Below, piece by piece: positions 18,695 through 28,132 of a stretch of DNA of 64,000 nt. The translations under genes and the position numbers were made by a program. Position 1 is the first letter of the stretch. Each line of letters starts with the position of its first letter. This stretch comes from Thiorhodovibrio frisius (GTDB lineage Bacteria; Pseudomonadota; Gammaproteobacteria; Chromatiales; Chromatiaceae): contig NZ_CP121471.1 of assembly GCF_033954835.1 (NCBI RefSeq), forward strand, positions 372,001-436,000. Reading direction: 5' to 3'. The notes below the pieces were generated by a model. It saw only the letters and a list, made by a program, of their open reading frames with translations, did no database searches and had not been told where the DNA came from.

Positions 18695-19579
18695 TCAGGC
18701 TGCGGCGCTTGCCAGCGGGCTGTCGGTATGGGTGATCCCTGGGGCGTCTGGCCAGTCGTGCCAGATGGGTGTGCAGCCCTCTGGTAGGGCTGGCAGTCGG
18801 CCGAGTTCGATCCAGGGTTGCTCGGGACTGTGAAAGTCCGAACCGGCCGAGGCCAGCAGCCCCTGCTCGCGCGCATGGCGGGCGAAGACGAAATACTCAT
18901 CGCGGCTGTGGCTGCCGGAGACAACCTCAATGCCGGTGCCGCCAGCGGTCTTGAACTCGCTGATCAGGCGCAAGAGCTTGGAGCGCGTCAGGCCATAGCG
19001 GGCCGGGTGGGCGATGACGGCCTGACCGCCGGCGGCGCAAATCCAGCCGACTGCATCCGAAAGTGCCGCCCATTCGCCGCGCACATGTCCAGGCTTGCCC
19101 TTGACCAGAAAATGCTTGAACACCCCACGCATGTCGTCCGCCGCGCCGCGAGCAACCAGAAAGCGCGCAAAATGCGTGCGCCCGAGCAGCCGACCGTTGG
19201 ACAGGGCTTTGGCACCCTCGTAGGCACCGGCATAGCCGGCTTTATCTAGGCGCAGGCCGATTTCCTTGGCGCGCCAGAGGCGAAAAGTGCGCAGGCTTTC
19301 AAGCCCCTGGTTCAACTCCGGGTTGTTAGTATCGACGCCCAGCCCAATGATGTGGACTGTCTGGTTTTGCCAGGTGACCGAAATCTCAACGCCGGGTACC
19401 AGTTGCAGACCGCAGCGATTCGCCGCCTGACGGGCTTCCGGGATGCCGGCCAGGGTGTCATGATCGGTCAGCGCCAGCATGGTGACATCAGCCGCTGCCG
19501 CACGCGCCACCAACTGCTCGGGACTCAGGGTGCCGTCTGATGCGGTGGAGTGGGTGTGAAGGTCGGGGGATTTGAACAT
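18695..19579 (-). CDS. rnm: PHP-domain nucleoside bisphosphatase / RNase AM
   Basis: 294 residues starting MFKSPDLHTHSTASDGT, the metal-binding HTH-x(2)-SDG signature of PHP phosphoesterases. LALTDHDTLAG, VPGVEIS, AVIAHPARY and SAGSDFHSP supply the remaining metal ligands in order. The length and motifs fit E. coli YciV (Rnm), a 5'-3' exonuclease acting on short RNAs, also described as a 3',5'-nucleotide bisphosphatase. It is the first gene of a two-gene operon with yciO and divergent from yciB. Confidence 0.85.
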   Translation of the reverse strand: MFKSPDLHTHSTASDGTLSPEQLVARAAAADVTMLALTDHDTLAGIPEARQAANRCGLQLVPGVEISVTWQNQTVHIIGLGVDTNNPELNQGLESLRTFRLWRAKEIGLRLDKAGYAGAYEGAKALSNGRLLGRTHFARFLVARGAADDMRGVFKHFLVKGKPGHVRGEWAALSDAVGWICAAGGQAVIAHPARYGLTRSKLLRLISEFKTAGGTGIEVVSGSHSRDEYFVFARHAREQGLLASAGSDFHSPEQPWIELGRLPALPEGCTPIWHDWPDAPGITHTDSPLASAAA

Positions 19580-19793
19580 CGGCTAATTCTAACCGAATTG
19601 CTCGGGTTTTATCCTGTGCGCCTTGCGTGCATCCGGGCGCGAGGCTGCTAGAATGCCCATCTGCACCAGCTTGCCAGCTGATTGGCCAGGTATTTGATCA
19701 GTTGGCTGATCAGTTCTTTGGCCAGCCCTCTGGCCAGCTCAAGCGACCACCTTAAGCCAGCGGGCGCGCCCCGCCCGAACAGCCCCACACCAT

Positions 19794-20570
19794 ATGAAAT
19801 TTCTTACCGATTTTCTGCCGGTTATTCTGTTTTTCATCGCCTACAAGCTCTACGGGATTTATGCAGCCACAGTGGTGGCCATCGCCGCCGCGGCCATACA
19901 GGTCGGCTGGACGCGCTGGCGTCATGGGCGGGTTGAAACAATGCATCTGGCGACCCTGGTTCTGTTGCTGCTGTTCGGTGGCCTGACGCTGGCGCTGCGC
20001 GATCCAATTTTTGTGATGTGGAAGCCGACCATCATTAACTGGCTGTTCGCCGCCGTTTTTTTTGGCAGCTTCTGGATCGGCGATAGGCCCTTAACGGAGC
20101 GCATGATGGGGGTGGCCGTGCAGGTGCCTCGGCCCATCTGGCGCCGGCTCAACTGGGCTTGGGTGGGCTTCTTTTTTGTGTCTGGTCTGATCAACATCTA
20201 TGTGATCTACTTCGGCAGCGGCTTTTTTGACGCCCAGCAGGCGCTGCTAGCGGCCAGCGGTGAGCGTCAGATCGATCTTGCCCAATGTGCGGCCTCTTTT
20301 AGTGGCGAAGTGCTGGCGCTTTGTGAGTTAGCCCATGCCAGCGAGGCGATTTGGGTCAACTTCAAGCTCTTCGGTATGATGGGGCTGACCCTGGTGTTCG
20401 TGGTGGCGCAAGGGTTCTACCTCGCACGCCACATGCAGCCGACCGAGGGCGGCACCTGTGGGCTTGAGGCCAATTCGGCCATCGGTTCCGCGACAGGCTC
20501 GCAACCCGACCGGGAAGCCGCCTCCGCTGAGCAGGCGCCCCCTTCGCCGTCCGGTCCCAAGCCGTTCTGA
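19794..20570 (+). CDS. yciB: YciB, inner membrane septation/envelope protein
   Basis: 258 residues with five to six membrane helices. The start MKFLTDFLPVILFFIAYKLY and the segment MWKPTIINWLFAAVFFGS are diagnostic of YciB (intracellular septation protein A). E. coli YciB interacts with divisome and elongasome proteins and affects envelope synthesis. Compared with the usual 180 residues this protein has an insert around 150-175 and a hydrophilic tail of about 45 residues. yciI follows after 44 bases. Confidence 0.9.
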   Translation: MKFLTDFLPVILFFIAYKLYGIYAATVVAIAAAAIQVGWTRWRHGRVETMHLATLVLLLLFGGLTLALRDPIFVMWKPTIINWLFAAVFFGSFWIGDRPLTERMMGVAVQVPRPIWRRLNWAWVGFFFVSGLINIYVIYFGSGFFDAQQALLAASGERQIDLAQCAASFSGEVLALCELAHASEAIWVNFKLFGMMGLTLVFVVAQGFYLARHMQPTEGGTCGLEANSAIGSATGSQPDREAASAEQAPPSPSGPKPF

Positions 20571-20614
20571 GCGGCCAATCATTACAAAACCGTCATCGCC
20601 GGAGCTAATCCCCT

Positions 20615-20917
20615 TTGCTATACGTCATTATCTCGCATGATCGCCCCGACAGCTTGCAGGCCCGTCGCGGGGCGCGACCAGCGCATCTTGAGCGGCTGCT
20701 GGCATTGCAGACCGAGGGCCGTCTGGTATTGGCGGGGCCCCATCCGGCGGTGGATGCGACCGACCCGGGCGAGGCCGGCTTTACTGGATCGCTGGTGGTG
20801 GCTGAGTTCGCCGATCTGGCGGCCGCGCGGACCTGGGCCGACCAGGATCCCTATATGGCAGCCGGTGTTTATCAGCAGGTCGAAGTCAAGCCTTTTGTAA
20901 AGGTGCTGCCGGCCTAA
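20615..20917 (+). CDS. yciI: YciI-like dimeric alpha-beta barrel protein
   Basis: 100 residues: [43 protein letters not shown] and a final [17 protein letters not shown] are typical YciI features, including the conserved His and the late DPY. The fold resembles muconolactone isomerase-type barrels, and the biological role of YciI is not settled. The start is TTG at 20615, with GGAG ten bases upstream. The yciB-yciI pairing is widespread in gammaproteobacteria. Confidence 0.85.
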   Translation: MLYVIISHDRPDSLQARRGARPAHLERLLALQTEGRLVLAGPHPAVDATDPGEAGFTGSLVVAEFADLAAARTWADQDPYMAAGVYQQVEVKPFVKVLPA

Positions 20918-21026
20918 CGCTCATGGTCTCGGCGACCCCACAGGATGAATCCCTGTGATTGATGGCATAAAGATCGGGCTGCGCCGAGTTGTCTTGTCTC
21001 TCAACTTACGTTTTAGGACTAACGCA

Positions 21027-21947
21027 ATGACTCATACCACGGAAAAACTGTTTAAAACCTTACCTTTGTGCGCGGCCATCGGCTTTGGCGCCATGACCAT
21101 GGGAATGGGCGCCGCAATGGCGCAAGGCGACGAGAATCCAGCGAATGATCCCTCCACTGCGATTGTGACCGTCAACGGCGTCGAGTATCCCCTTGATGTG
21201 TTTCGCATGTTTTACAACGAGCGCTTGCAGGGCAATGAGAATACGCCCGAAATGCAAGAGCGGGCCTTTAATGACTTCCTGAGTTTGATTGTGGCCTCGC
21301 AGCAGGCCGAGACGGACAATCTGGAGACCAACCGCGAAGTACAAGCCGCGCTTGAGCTGCGTCGCATGATGATTTTGTCATCGGCGACATTGCAAGAATG
21401 GACTGCGCAGGCCCAGCCCAGCGAAGAGGATCTCAAGAAAGCCTATGAGCAATTCGCCGAGCAGGCCAAGCGCACCGAATACAGAGCTCGCCATATCCTG
21501 CTCGACGATCAAGAAAAGGCCCAGGACATCATCAAGCAACTGAAGAAGAAAAAGGGCAAAAACTTCGAGAAGCTCGCCGAGGAGAACTCCCTCGGCCCAA
21601 CCGCCGAGAAAGGCGGCGATCTCGGCTGGTTCGACTCGCGCCAGATGGTCAAGCCCTTCGCCGACGCGGTGGCTGAAATGGAAGTTGGCACCTTTACCAC
21701 TGAGCCTGTCCAGACCCAGTTCGGCTGGCATGTGATCATGCTTGAAGAGGTCCGGGACGCCGAGCCCCCGTCTTTCGAGGAAGTAAAGCCTGAACTCGAG
21801 GCACGCCTGAAAAGCCAGATCGTGCTCGATAAGATCAATGAGCTGCGAGAAAAGGCCAAGGTTGAGCTCAATGAGGATGTCGTCAAGATGAAGAAAGGCG
21901 CCGAAGACCCAGCCGAGGCCGGTGATGGCGACAAAAAAGCCGACTGA
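21027..21947 (+). CDS. Exported parvulin-type peptidyl-prolyl isomerase (PpiC/PrsA-like)
   Basis: 306 residues from the ATG at 21027, preceded by AGGA. The N-terminus has a signal peptide ending AMAQG. A SurA-like helical domain comes next, then a parvulin domain with ARHILLDDQEKAQDIIKQL, GGDLGWFDSRQMVKPFADA and QTQFGWHVIMLEEV, all canonical rotamase strands. It would fold proteins in the periplasm. The tail is lysine- and acid-rich. It lies downstream of yciI in the same orientation, a common order. Confidence 0.85.
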   Translation: MTHTTEKLFKTLPLCAAIGFGAMTMGMGAAMAQGDENPANDPSTAIVTVNGVEYPLDVFRMFYNERLQGNENTPEMQERAFNDFLSLIVASQQAETDNLETNREVQAALELRRMMILSSATLQEWTAQAQPSEEDLKKAYEQFAEQAKRTEYRARHILLDDQEKAQDIIKQLKKKKGKNFEKLAEENSLGPTAEKGGDLGWFDSRQMVKPFADAVAEMEVGTFTTEPVQTQFGWHVIMLEEVRDAEPPSFEEVKPELEARLKSQIVLDKINELREKAKVELNEDVVKMKKGAEDPAEAGDGDKKAD

Positions 21948-22011
21948 TCGGGGCCGAGTCTGACCCTTGCTGTCTCGCCGCTGACTAACCGGCGCCGTCT
22001 TATCTGCAAAC

Positions 22012-23100
22012 TCACCACCGGATCGGCTGGCGGCGCGCGCCCCAGTCGCCCGGCTTGGGCTCGAAGACACCAGCGCAAGGGATGCCGCATTGGGTGCAAG
22101 TGCCGCTTGCGCTCAGCTTCCAGGCACCGAGTTGGTACCAGTCGCGCTCAATGAGCAGCGTGCCACAGGCATGGCACCAGGTGCTGGCGCCATCGCGATC
22201 ATGCACATTGCCGGTGTAAACATGGTGCAGGCCATGTGCGCGGGCGATGTGGCGCGCGCGGGTCAGGGTGGCGGGGGGTGTTGGCGGCAGGTGGCGCAGT
22301 TTGAAGTCCGGGTGAAAGGCGGAAAAATGCAGTGGCACCTCGGTGCCCAGGTCATCGCTGATCCAGGCGCACAGGGCGGCAAGCTCGGCGTCGCTGTCAT
22401 TGACGCCGGGGATTAGCAGGGTGGTGATTTCCACCCAAGTGGTGGTCTCCTGCTTGAGATATTCCAGCGTCTCGAGCACTGGGCCGAGTTGGCCGCTACA
22501 GTGCTGGCGGTAAAAATCCTCGCTGAAGGCTTTAAGATCAATGTTCGCAGCGTCCATGTCGGCAAAGAAGACTTCGCGCGCGCCGGGGCTGATGTACCCG
22601 GCGGTGACGGCGACATTGTTAACCCCCAACGCATGGCATTCCTGTGCGGTATCGCAGGCATATTCAAGAAAAATCACCGGGTCGTTGTAGGTGTAGGCCA
22701 CCGAGCGGCAGCCATGGCTGTGGGCCGCTTGGGCGATTTGCTCCGGGCTTGCCGTAGCGGCCAGGGTGTCGGCAGCGCGCGATTTGCTGATGTCCCAGTT
22801 CTGGCAATAATCGCAGGTCAGGTTGCAACCGGCAGTACCGAAGGACAGCACCGGGGTGCCGGGCAGGAAGTGATTCAGCGGCTTTTTTTCGATCGGGTCG
22901 ATGCAGAAGCCGCTCGAGCGCCCATAGGTCAGCAGTTCCATTCGGCCCTGGCTGGCACCGCGCACAAAGCACAGCCCGCGCTGGCCCTCGCGCAGCCGGC
23001 AGGCTCGCGGGCAGAGGTCGCACTGGATGCGGCCATCCGCGAGCAGGTGGCTGAAGCCTTGATGGCGGGCGGCAGTGTCGGTCGTTACCTTGAGTGTCAT
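22012..23100 (-). CDS. amrS: AmmeMemoRadiSam system radical SAM enzyme
   Basis: 362 residues. A pyruvate-formate-lyase-activating-like radical SAM core has CNLTCDYCQN (CxxxCxxC, about residue 92), after an N-terminal CDLCPRACRLREGQRGLC cysteine motif and before C-terminal cysteine pairs (CHAC, CTQC). This arrangement is that of AmrS. It stands divergent from amrB and amrA, the other two members of the conserved but functionally obscure trio. About 100 bases separate the two start codons and should hold both promoters. Confidence 0.9.
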   Translation of the reverse strand: MTLKVTTDTAARHQGFSHLLADGRIQCDLCPRACRLREGQRGLCFVRGASQGRMELLTYGRSSGFCIDPIEKKPLNHFLPGTPVLSFGTAGCNLTCDYCQNWDISKSRAADTLAATASPEQIAQAAHSHGCRSVAYTYNDPVIFLEYACDTAQECHALGVNNVAVTAGYISPGAREVFFADMDAANIDLKAFSEDFYRQHCSGQLGPVLETLEYLKQETTTWVEITTLLIPGVNDSDAELAALCAWISDDLGTEVPLHFSAFHPDFKLRHLPPTPPATLTRARHIARAHGLHHVYTGNVHDRDGASTWCHACGTLLIERDWYQLGAWKLSASGTCTQCGIPCAGVFEPKPGDWGARRQPIRW

Positions 23101-23204
23101 GGTCGTCGGTTCTCGCCCAAGTCAAAACCATCGTCTAGACTGTAAAATGCGGTCGCGGATTTGAGCATCCCTCTGTTATTTGACCAGCATCGGGAGCACT
23201 TTGC

Positions 23205-24008
23205 ATGACGACCATTCGCCACGCCTGCGTTGCCGGCACTTTTTATCCAGCCGACCCGGCCCATCTGCGCGCCGAGATCGACGCTTGTTTCGCGCAGCGT
23301 GCGCCTGCGAACGCTCCTGGGCTGGCGGGCGAGCGCATCAAAGCGCTCATTGTGCCCCATGCGGGTTATGTGTATTCCGGCCCGGTAGCGGCCAGCGCCT
23401 ATGCCAGCCTTCAGCCACAGGCGGATGAGATCCGGCGCGTGGTGCTGCTTGGCCCCGCGCACCGGATGCCTTTCCAGGGACTCGCGCTCAGTGCTGCCGA
23501 TGCCTGGCAGACTCCCCTTGGGTCGGTGCCCGTGGCGCGTTCAGCTTGCGAGCAACTGCTGGTCTTCCCTCAGGTCGAGAGGCTGGACGCGGCCTTCGAC
23601 GGCGAGCATAGCCTGGAAGTGCAGCTGCCCTTTCTGCAACGCCTGCTGGGCGATTTTGAGCTCATCCCGCTGTTGGTGGGAGCCGCTAGCGCCGCCGAGG
23701 TGGCCGAGGTGTTGGAGTCGCTCTGGGGCGGCGATGAGACTCTGATCCTCATCAGCTCTGATCTGAGTCATTTTCTTGACGATACCAGCGCGCGGGCGCT
23801 CGATGCCCAAACAGCCGCGGCCATTTTGCGCCTGGAGCCCGAGTTGATCGGTCCCGAGCAGGCCTGCGGGCGCTATCCGATGGGCGGCTTGTTGCGCATT
23901 GCCCGGATGCGTGGGTTAAAACCCGAGCAGCTTGATTTGCGTAATTCCAGTCAAACCGCCGGATCACCTGATCGGGTGGTAGGCTATGGGGCCTATGCCT
24001 TCCACTGA
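23205..24008 (+). CDS. amrB: MEMO1-family protein
   Basis: 267 residues: RHACVAGTFYPADPAHLRAE, IVPHAGYVYSGPVAASAY, VVLLGPAHRMPFQGLALS and LILISSDLSHFLDD are the metal-site motifs of the MEMO/AmrB dioxygenase-like fold. In bacteria it is almost always linked to AmrA and AmrS, as here. The biochemical role is unknown. The 3' end overlaps the start of amrA by 14 bases, so the two should be translated in a coupled way. Confidence 0.9.
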   Translation: MTTIRHACVAGTFYPADPAHLRAEIDACFAQRAPANAPGLAGERIKALIVPHAGYVYSGPVAASAYASLQPQADEIRRVVLLGPAHRMPFQGLALSAADAWQTPLGSVPVARSACEQLLVFPQVERLDAAFDGEHSLEVQLPFLQRLLGDFELIPLLVGAASAAEVAEVLESLWGGDETLILISSDLSHFLDDTSARALDAQTAAAILRLEPELIGPEQACGRYPMGGLLRIARMRGLKPEQLDLRNSSQTAGSPDRVVGYGAYAFH

Positions 24009-24612
24009 CAGCCAAGTTGACGCGGCCGGTCCAACCAGGTCAGACCCTTTGTTCGCTACCGCAGACCGCCGGCGCCTGCTCGTCATCGCGCGTGACTCCA
24101 TCGCCGATGGGCTTGCGCATGGGCGCGCTGCGAGCGTCGATCCGACCGGCGAGAGCCCAGCGCTACAGGCACCGGGCGCGGCCTTTGTGACTTTGGAGCT
24201 GCACGGTCAGTTGCGCGGCTGTATCGGCAGTCTGGAGCCGCATGGGCAACGCAGCCTGGCGGCCGATGTGAGCGAAAACGCCTATGCCGCCGCCTTTCGC
24301 GATCCGCGTTTTGCGCCGCTCGGGCAGCATGAGCTGGCGGCGTTGCACATTAGTATCTCGGTCATCGGTCCGCGCGAGCCCATTGCCTGCGCGAGCGAGA
24401 GCGACTTGCTGGCGGCCCTGAGCCCTGGCGTTGATGGCCTGATTCTCGAAGCCGGGGCGTGCCGTGGTACCTTTCTGCCCTCGGTGTGGGAGCAGCTGCC
24501 GCGCCCGGCGGATTTTCTGCGGCATCTCAAACGCAAGGCCGGCTTGGCTGAGAATCAATGGCCGGAAAATCTGCAAGCCTGGCGCTATCGCACGGAATAC
24601 TTTGGCGAGTGA
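23995..24612 (+). CDS. amrA: AMMECR1-family protein
   Basis: 205 residues. GAAFVTLELHGQLRGCIGSL is the defining LRGCIG motif of AMMECR1 proteins. DVSENAYAAAFRDPRFAPL and GVDGLILEAGACRGTFLPSV follow in the right order. It completes the AmrS/AmrB/AmrA set. The conserved cysteine in LRGCIG suggests catalysis or binding, but no reaction is established. An ATG at 23986 in the same frame is an alternative start. Confidence 0.9.
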   Translation: MPSTDSQVDAAGPTRSDPLFATADRRRLLVIARDSIADGLAHGRAASVDPTGESPALQAPGAAFVTLELHGQLRGCIGSLEPHGQRSLAADVSENAYAAAFRDPRFAPLGQHELAALHISISVIGPREPIACASESDLLAALSPGVDGLILEAGACRGTFLPSVWEQLPRPADFLRHLKRKAGLAENQWPENLQAWRYRTEYFGE

Positions 24613-24643
24613 CTTACACCAATCGCAAATGGTTTTTGGTTTT

Positions 24644-24741
24644 GGGGCGGGTGACGGCCACGGGGGTCTCGGCGGCAAGGATGCCGCCGGGAAGCCTACA
24701 GGGATGTATTCATGGCGTCCCCCGTGGCTGTCACCCGCCCC
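24644..24741. repeat. Long intergenic hairpin repeat, copy 2
   Basis: A 98-base element, in inverted orientation relative to copy 1. The outer arms, starting GGGGCGGGTGACGGCCACGG and ending with its near-complement, pair over about 22 bases. The inner GGCGGCAAGGATGCCGCC hairpin and the CAGGGATGTATTCATGGCGT segment match copy 1. It lies between amrA and the CorC-like gene, both rightward. Confidence 0.8.
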
Positions 24742-24800
24742 AGAACGAGCCGAAATCTCATAGGGTTTCGGTATAAACAGGCAACCCAGCCCCAACCACA

Positions 24801-26123
24801 GTGAATGATCCTCCATTAGCCGGACTCTTTCTGGCGCTGATCGGCCTGCTCATTTTGTCAGGCTTTTTTTCCGGTTCAGAGACGGCGCTGATGACCCTGA
24901 ACCGCTATCGGTTGCGGCATCAGGCTGACCAGGGGCATCGCGGAGCCCAGCTTGCCCAGCGCCTGCTTGAGCGGCCTGACCGGCTGATTGGCCTGATCCT
25001 GCTGGGCAATAATTTTGTCAACATTCTGGCATCCTCGCTCGCGACGGTGATTGCCCTGCGCCTGGGCGGGGAGGGAGCGATTGCGATCGCCGCAGGCCTT
25101 CTGACGCTGGTGGTTCTGGTGTTCTCCGAGGTGAGCCCCAAGACGCTGGCCGCCCTGCACCCGGAGCGAGTCGCTTATCCGGCTGCCTTTGTCTATGTGC
25201 CCCTGCTCCGGCTGCTCTATCCCATCGTCTGGCTGGTCAATTTAATCGCCAACAGCCAGCTGAAGCTGCTCGGCGTGCGCATGGATGACCAAAACGGCCA
25301 GGCACTGAGCCGGGAAGAACTGCGCACCGTCGTCACCGAGGCCGGTGCCATGATCCCCGAGCGCAGCCGCGACATGCTGCTGGCGATTCTGAACCTGGAG
25401 CAGGCGACGGTGGAAGACATCATGGTGCCGCGCCATGAGGTGGAAGGCATTGACTTGCAGGATGATGAAGAAGACATCCTGAACACCATCAAGCGTTCGA
25501 GCTATGCGCGGCTGCCGCTATTCGACGGCAGCATCGATAATGTGGTTGGCATTTTTCACGCCCGCAGTGCGCTCGGCGGCCTGCCTGAAGGTGATGAGCT
25601 GAAGGATGCGCTCTGCGGGCTGGCGCGCGAGCCCTATTTTGTTCCCGAGGGCACTCGGCTCTATCAGCAACTCATCAACTTCCAGCGCGCCAAGGAGCGT
25701 ATGGCCTTGATTGTCGATGAGTATGGCGATTTTCAGGGCATGATCACCCTGGCTGATCTGGTCGAGGAAATCGTCGGCGAGATCACCACAGATCCATCGG
25801 ACTCCTTTCCCGACATCCACCGCAATGAGGACGGCAGCCTGTTGCTCGATGGCAGCATCAATGTGCGCGAACTCAATCGCGCACTGCGTTGGGAGCTGCC
25901 GACCGATGGCCCCAAGACGCTGAACGGGCTGATTCTGGACTACATGGAAACCATCCCCGAGCCCGGCACCAGTCTGAAACTGAGCGGCTATCCACTGGAG
26001 ATCCTGCAGGCCGACGACACGGCGGTGAAGACGGTGAAAACCATTGCGCAGGAGCAACTGGAGTCCGATGCGGCGGCGCCTCCAATCGCAGCTCCTGAGT
26101 ATTCCAAGCACGGGACCGCATGA
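24801..26123 (+). CDS. CNNM/CorC-family membrane protein with CBS domains
   Basis: 440 residues. The N-terminal CNNM domain (DUF21) has FFSGSETALMTLNRYRLRHQ and about four helices to residue 145 (FSEVSPKTLAALHPERVAYP). Paired CBS domains follow (VEDIMVPRHEVEGIDLQDDE; MALIVDEYGDFQGMITLADL), then a C-terminal CorC/HlyC domain. Relatives are linked to magnesium or cobalt efflux and membrane homeostasis. The start is GTG at 24801; no strong ribosome site is seen. Confidence 0.85.
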   Translation: MNDPPLAGLFLALIGLLILSGFFSGSETALMTLNRYRLRHQADQGHRGAQLAQRLLERPDRLIGLILLGNNFVNILASSLATVIALRLGGEGAIAIAAGLLTLVVLVFSEVSPKTLAALHPERVAYPAAFVYVPLLRLLYPIVWLVNLIANSQLKLLGVRMDDQNGQALSREELRTVVTEAGAMIPERSRDMLLAILNLEQATVEDIMVPRHEVEGIDLQDDEEDILNTIKRSSYARLPLFDGSIDNVVGIFHARSALGGLPEGDELKDALCGLAREPYFVPEGTRLYQQLINFQRAKERMALIVDEYGDFQGMITLADLVEEIVGEITTDPSDSFPDIHRNEDGSLLLDGSINVRELNRALRWELPTDGPKTLNGLILDYMETIPEPGTSLKLSGYPLEILQADDTAVKTVKTIAQEQLESDAAAPPIAAPEYSKHGTA

Positions 26124-26133
26124 GCAAGCAGCC

Positions 26134-26652
26134 ATGAGCATACCGGACACCTTTGTGCAGGCGGATGCTTTGGGCATCCGCCTCGAGATCGTCAATGGCC
26201 TCCCGATCTGGGAAGCGCAGCCGGTCTATCGGCACCAGAAGCATGTTGATCGCATTGCGCAATCTCTGCGCCAGTTGCCTGAACAGAAGTCGGGGCAGGG
26301 GGCGGCGGACAGGCTCGCCTGCGGCTGTATCTCAGCTAAGGATGTCTATATTCAGTTTCCGAACGGTCTGAAGCGCCCGGACATTTCCATCTTCTGCCAG
26401 GAGCCGCCGGAGGAGGAACAGGACTCCGTGCTGACAACAATTCCAGAGGCTGTTATTGAGGTCGTCAGCAAAGGCTATGAGGCCAAGGACTTGGAAGTCG
26501 GCCCACCCTTCTATCTGTCGCAGGGCGTGAAAGATGTATTGGTATTCGATCCGGCAACCCTGTTGGTGCTGCATCTGCGCCACGGCAATGTCAGCCGACA
26601 ACTCGCGCCGGTTGAAATCGACCTTGCTTGCGGTTGTCGGGTGAGCCTTTAG
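26134..26652 (+). CDS. Uma2-family (DUF820) PD-(D/E)XK nuclease-like protein
   Basis: 172 residues from the ATG at 26134. KRPDISIFCQE, IPEAVIEVVSKGYEAKDLEV and YLSQGVKDVLVFDP follow the Uma2/DUF820 pattern, a restriction-endonuclease-like fold with D...EVxSK. These genes are abundant in cyanobacteria and some proteobacteria, and their function is not established. It begins ten bases after the CorC-like gene and may be read through from it. Confidence 0.75.
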   Translation: MSIPDTFVQADALGIRLEIVNGLPIWEAQPVYRHQKHVDRIAQSLRQLPEQKSGQGAADRLACGCISAKDVYIQFPNGLKRPDISIFCQEPPEEEQDSVLTTIPEAVIEVVSKGYEAKDLEVGPPFYLSQGVKDVLVFDPATLLVLHLRHGNVSRQLAPVEIDLACGCRVSL

Positions 26653-26679
26653 CCGCCCTTTGCCCATCTGGCAGGGTCA

Positions 26680-28080
26680 TCAGGCAAGATCCAGCGCCTC
26701 GCGCAGGGTGGTCACGGCGCGAATTTCCAGTCCTTCGAGTCCACCCTTGGGCGCATTGGCCTTGGGGATAATGGCCTGACGCATGCCATGCTTGGCCGCC
26801 TCGCGCAGTCGCTCGAGGCCATTGGGTACTGGGCGGATCTCCCCGGCCAGGCCAATTTCGCCGAAAACGGCTAGCTCCAGTGGCAACGCGCGGTCGCGAT
26901 AGCTTGAGAGCACCGCCAGCACCAGCGCTAGATCGGCGGCTGTCTCGGTGACGCGCACGCCGCCGACCACATTGGCAAAGACATCCTGATTAAACATGGG
27001 CACGCCGCCGTGGCGATGCAGCACCGCCAGCAGCATCGCCAAGCGGTTATGGTCCAACCCCAGGGTGACCCGGCGCGGATTGGCCAGCGGGCTTTCGTCA
27101 ACCAGGGCTTGCACCTCCACCAGCAGCGGGCGGGTGCCCTCGCGCGTGACCAGCACCACCGAACCTGGCACTGGCTCCGCCTGGCGAGAGAGAAAAATGG
27201 CTGAAGGATTCTTGACCTGCCGCAGCCCACGGTCGGTCATTGCAAAAACGCCCAGCTCATTGACGGCACCGAAGCGATTCTTTACCGCCCGCACCAGCCG
27301 ATGGGTGCCACTCGGTCCACCCTCGAAATACAGCACCGTGTCGACCATGTGCTCTAGCACCCGCGGTCCGGCCAGCGCGCCTTCCTTGGTGACATGGCCG
27401 ACCAAAAACACCGTAGTGCCGGTCTGTTTGGCAAAGCGCACCAGTTGCGCAGCGCTCTCGCGCACCTGGGAGACCGAGCCGGGCGCCGAGTTGGTGGTCT
27501 CGCTGAACAGGGTCTGGATGGAATCGATCACCAGCACCGCCGGGCGCTCCTGCTCAACGGTGGCCAGGATGCGCTCGACCGAGGTCTCGGCCAGCAGCCG
27601 GATGGCATCACGCGGCAGCGAGAGCCGCAGTGCGCGCAGGCTGACCTGCTCTGGGGACTCTTCACCGGTCACATAGAGCACCGGATGGCGGCGGCCGGGC
27701 GCCTTTGTTTCCGCCCAGCCCGCACCAATGGCAGCGCAGGCCTGCAACAGCAGCGTGGACTTTCCAATGCCCGGATCACCGCCGAGCAGCACCACGGAAC
27801 CCGCGACCAGTCCGCCGCCAAGCACCCGGTCGAGCTCACTAATGCCGCAAGGCGCGCGAGTCTCCACCTCTGGAGCCAAGTCCGCCAGATCATGCACCAA
27901 ACCAGCCGTGGCCGCGCCGGCATAACCGCGCCCGCTAGGAACGGGCGCCGGGCGATGCTCCTCGACCTGATTCCAGGCACCGCAATCCGGGCACTGCCCC
28001 GCCCATTTCGGCAGCTCCGCCCCGCAGGCGGCGCAGACAAACAGGGTCTTGGGCTTTTTGGGATTGGCAAGGGTGGACAT
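26680..28080 (-). CDS. radA: DNA repair protein RadA
   Basis: 466 residues from the ATG at 28080. A C4 zinc finger (CAACGAELPKWAGQCPDCG) is followed by a RecA-like ATPase with Walker A GGDPGIGKST and Walker B VLVIDSIQT, the RadA-specific KNRFG motif (VKNRFGAVNELG), and a C-terminal Lon-like domain. RadA acts in processing recombination intermediates. Length and motif order are normal. Confidence 0.95.
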   Translation of the reverse strand: MSTLANPKKPKTLFVCAACGAELPKWAGQCPDCGAWNQVEEHRPAPVPSGRGYAGAATAGLVHDLADLAPEVETRAPCGISELDRVLGGGLVAGSVVLLGGDPGIGKSTLLLQACAAIGAGWAETKAPGRRHPVLYVTGEESPEQVSLRALRLSLPRDAIRLLAETSVERILATVEQERPAVLVIDSIQTLFSETTNSAPGSVSQVRESAAQLVRFAKQTGTTVFLVGHVTKEGALAGPRVLEHMVDTVLYFEGGPSGTHRLVRAVKNRFGAVNELGVFAMTDRGLRQVKNPSAIFLSRQAEPVPGSVVLVTREGTRPLLVEVQALVDESPLANPRRVTLGLDHNRLAMLLAVLHRHGGVPMFNQDVFANVVGGVRVTETAADLALVLAVLSSYRDRALPLELAVFGEIGLAGEIRPVPNGLERLREAAKHGMRQAIIPKANAPKGGLEGLEIRAVTTLREALDLA

Positions 28081-28132
28081 GGCGGAGTTTGAAGTGTTAA
28101 TCGGGAAGGGCCGTTTGACAGCAAATTGGGGT

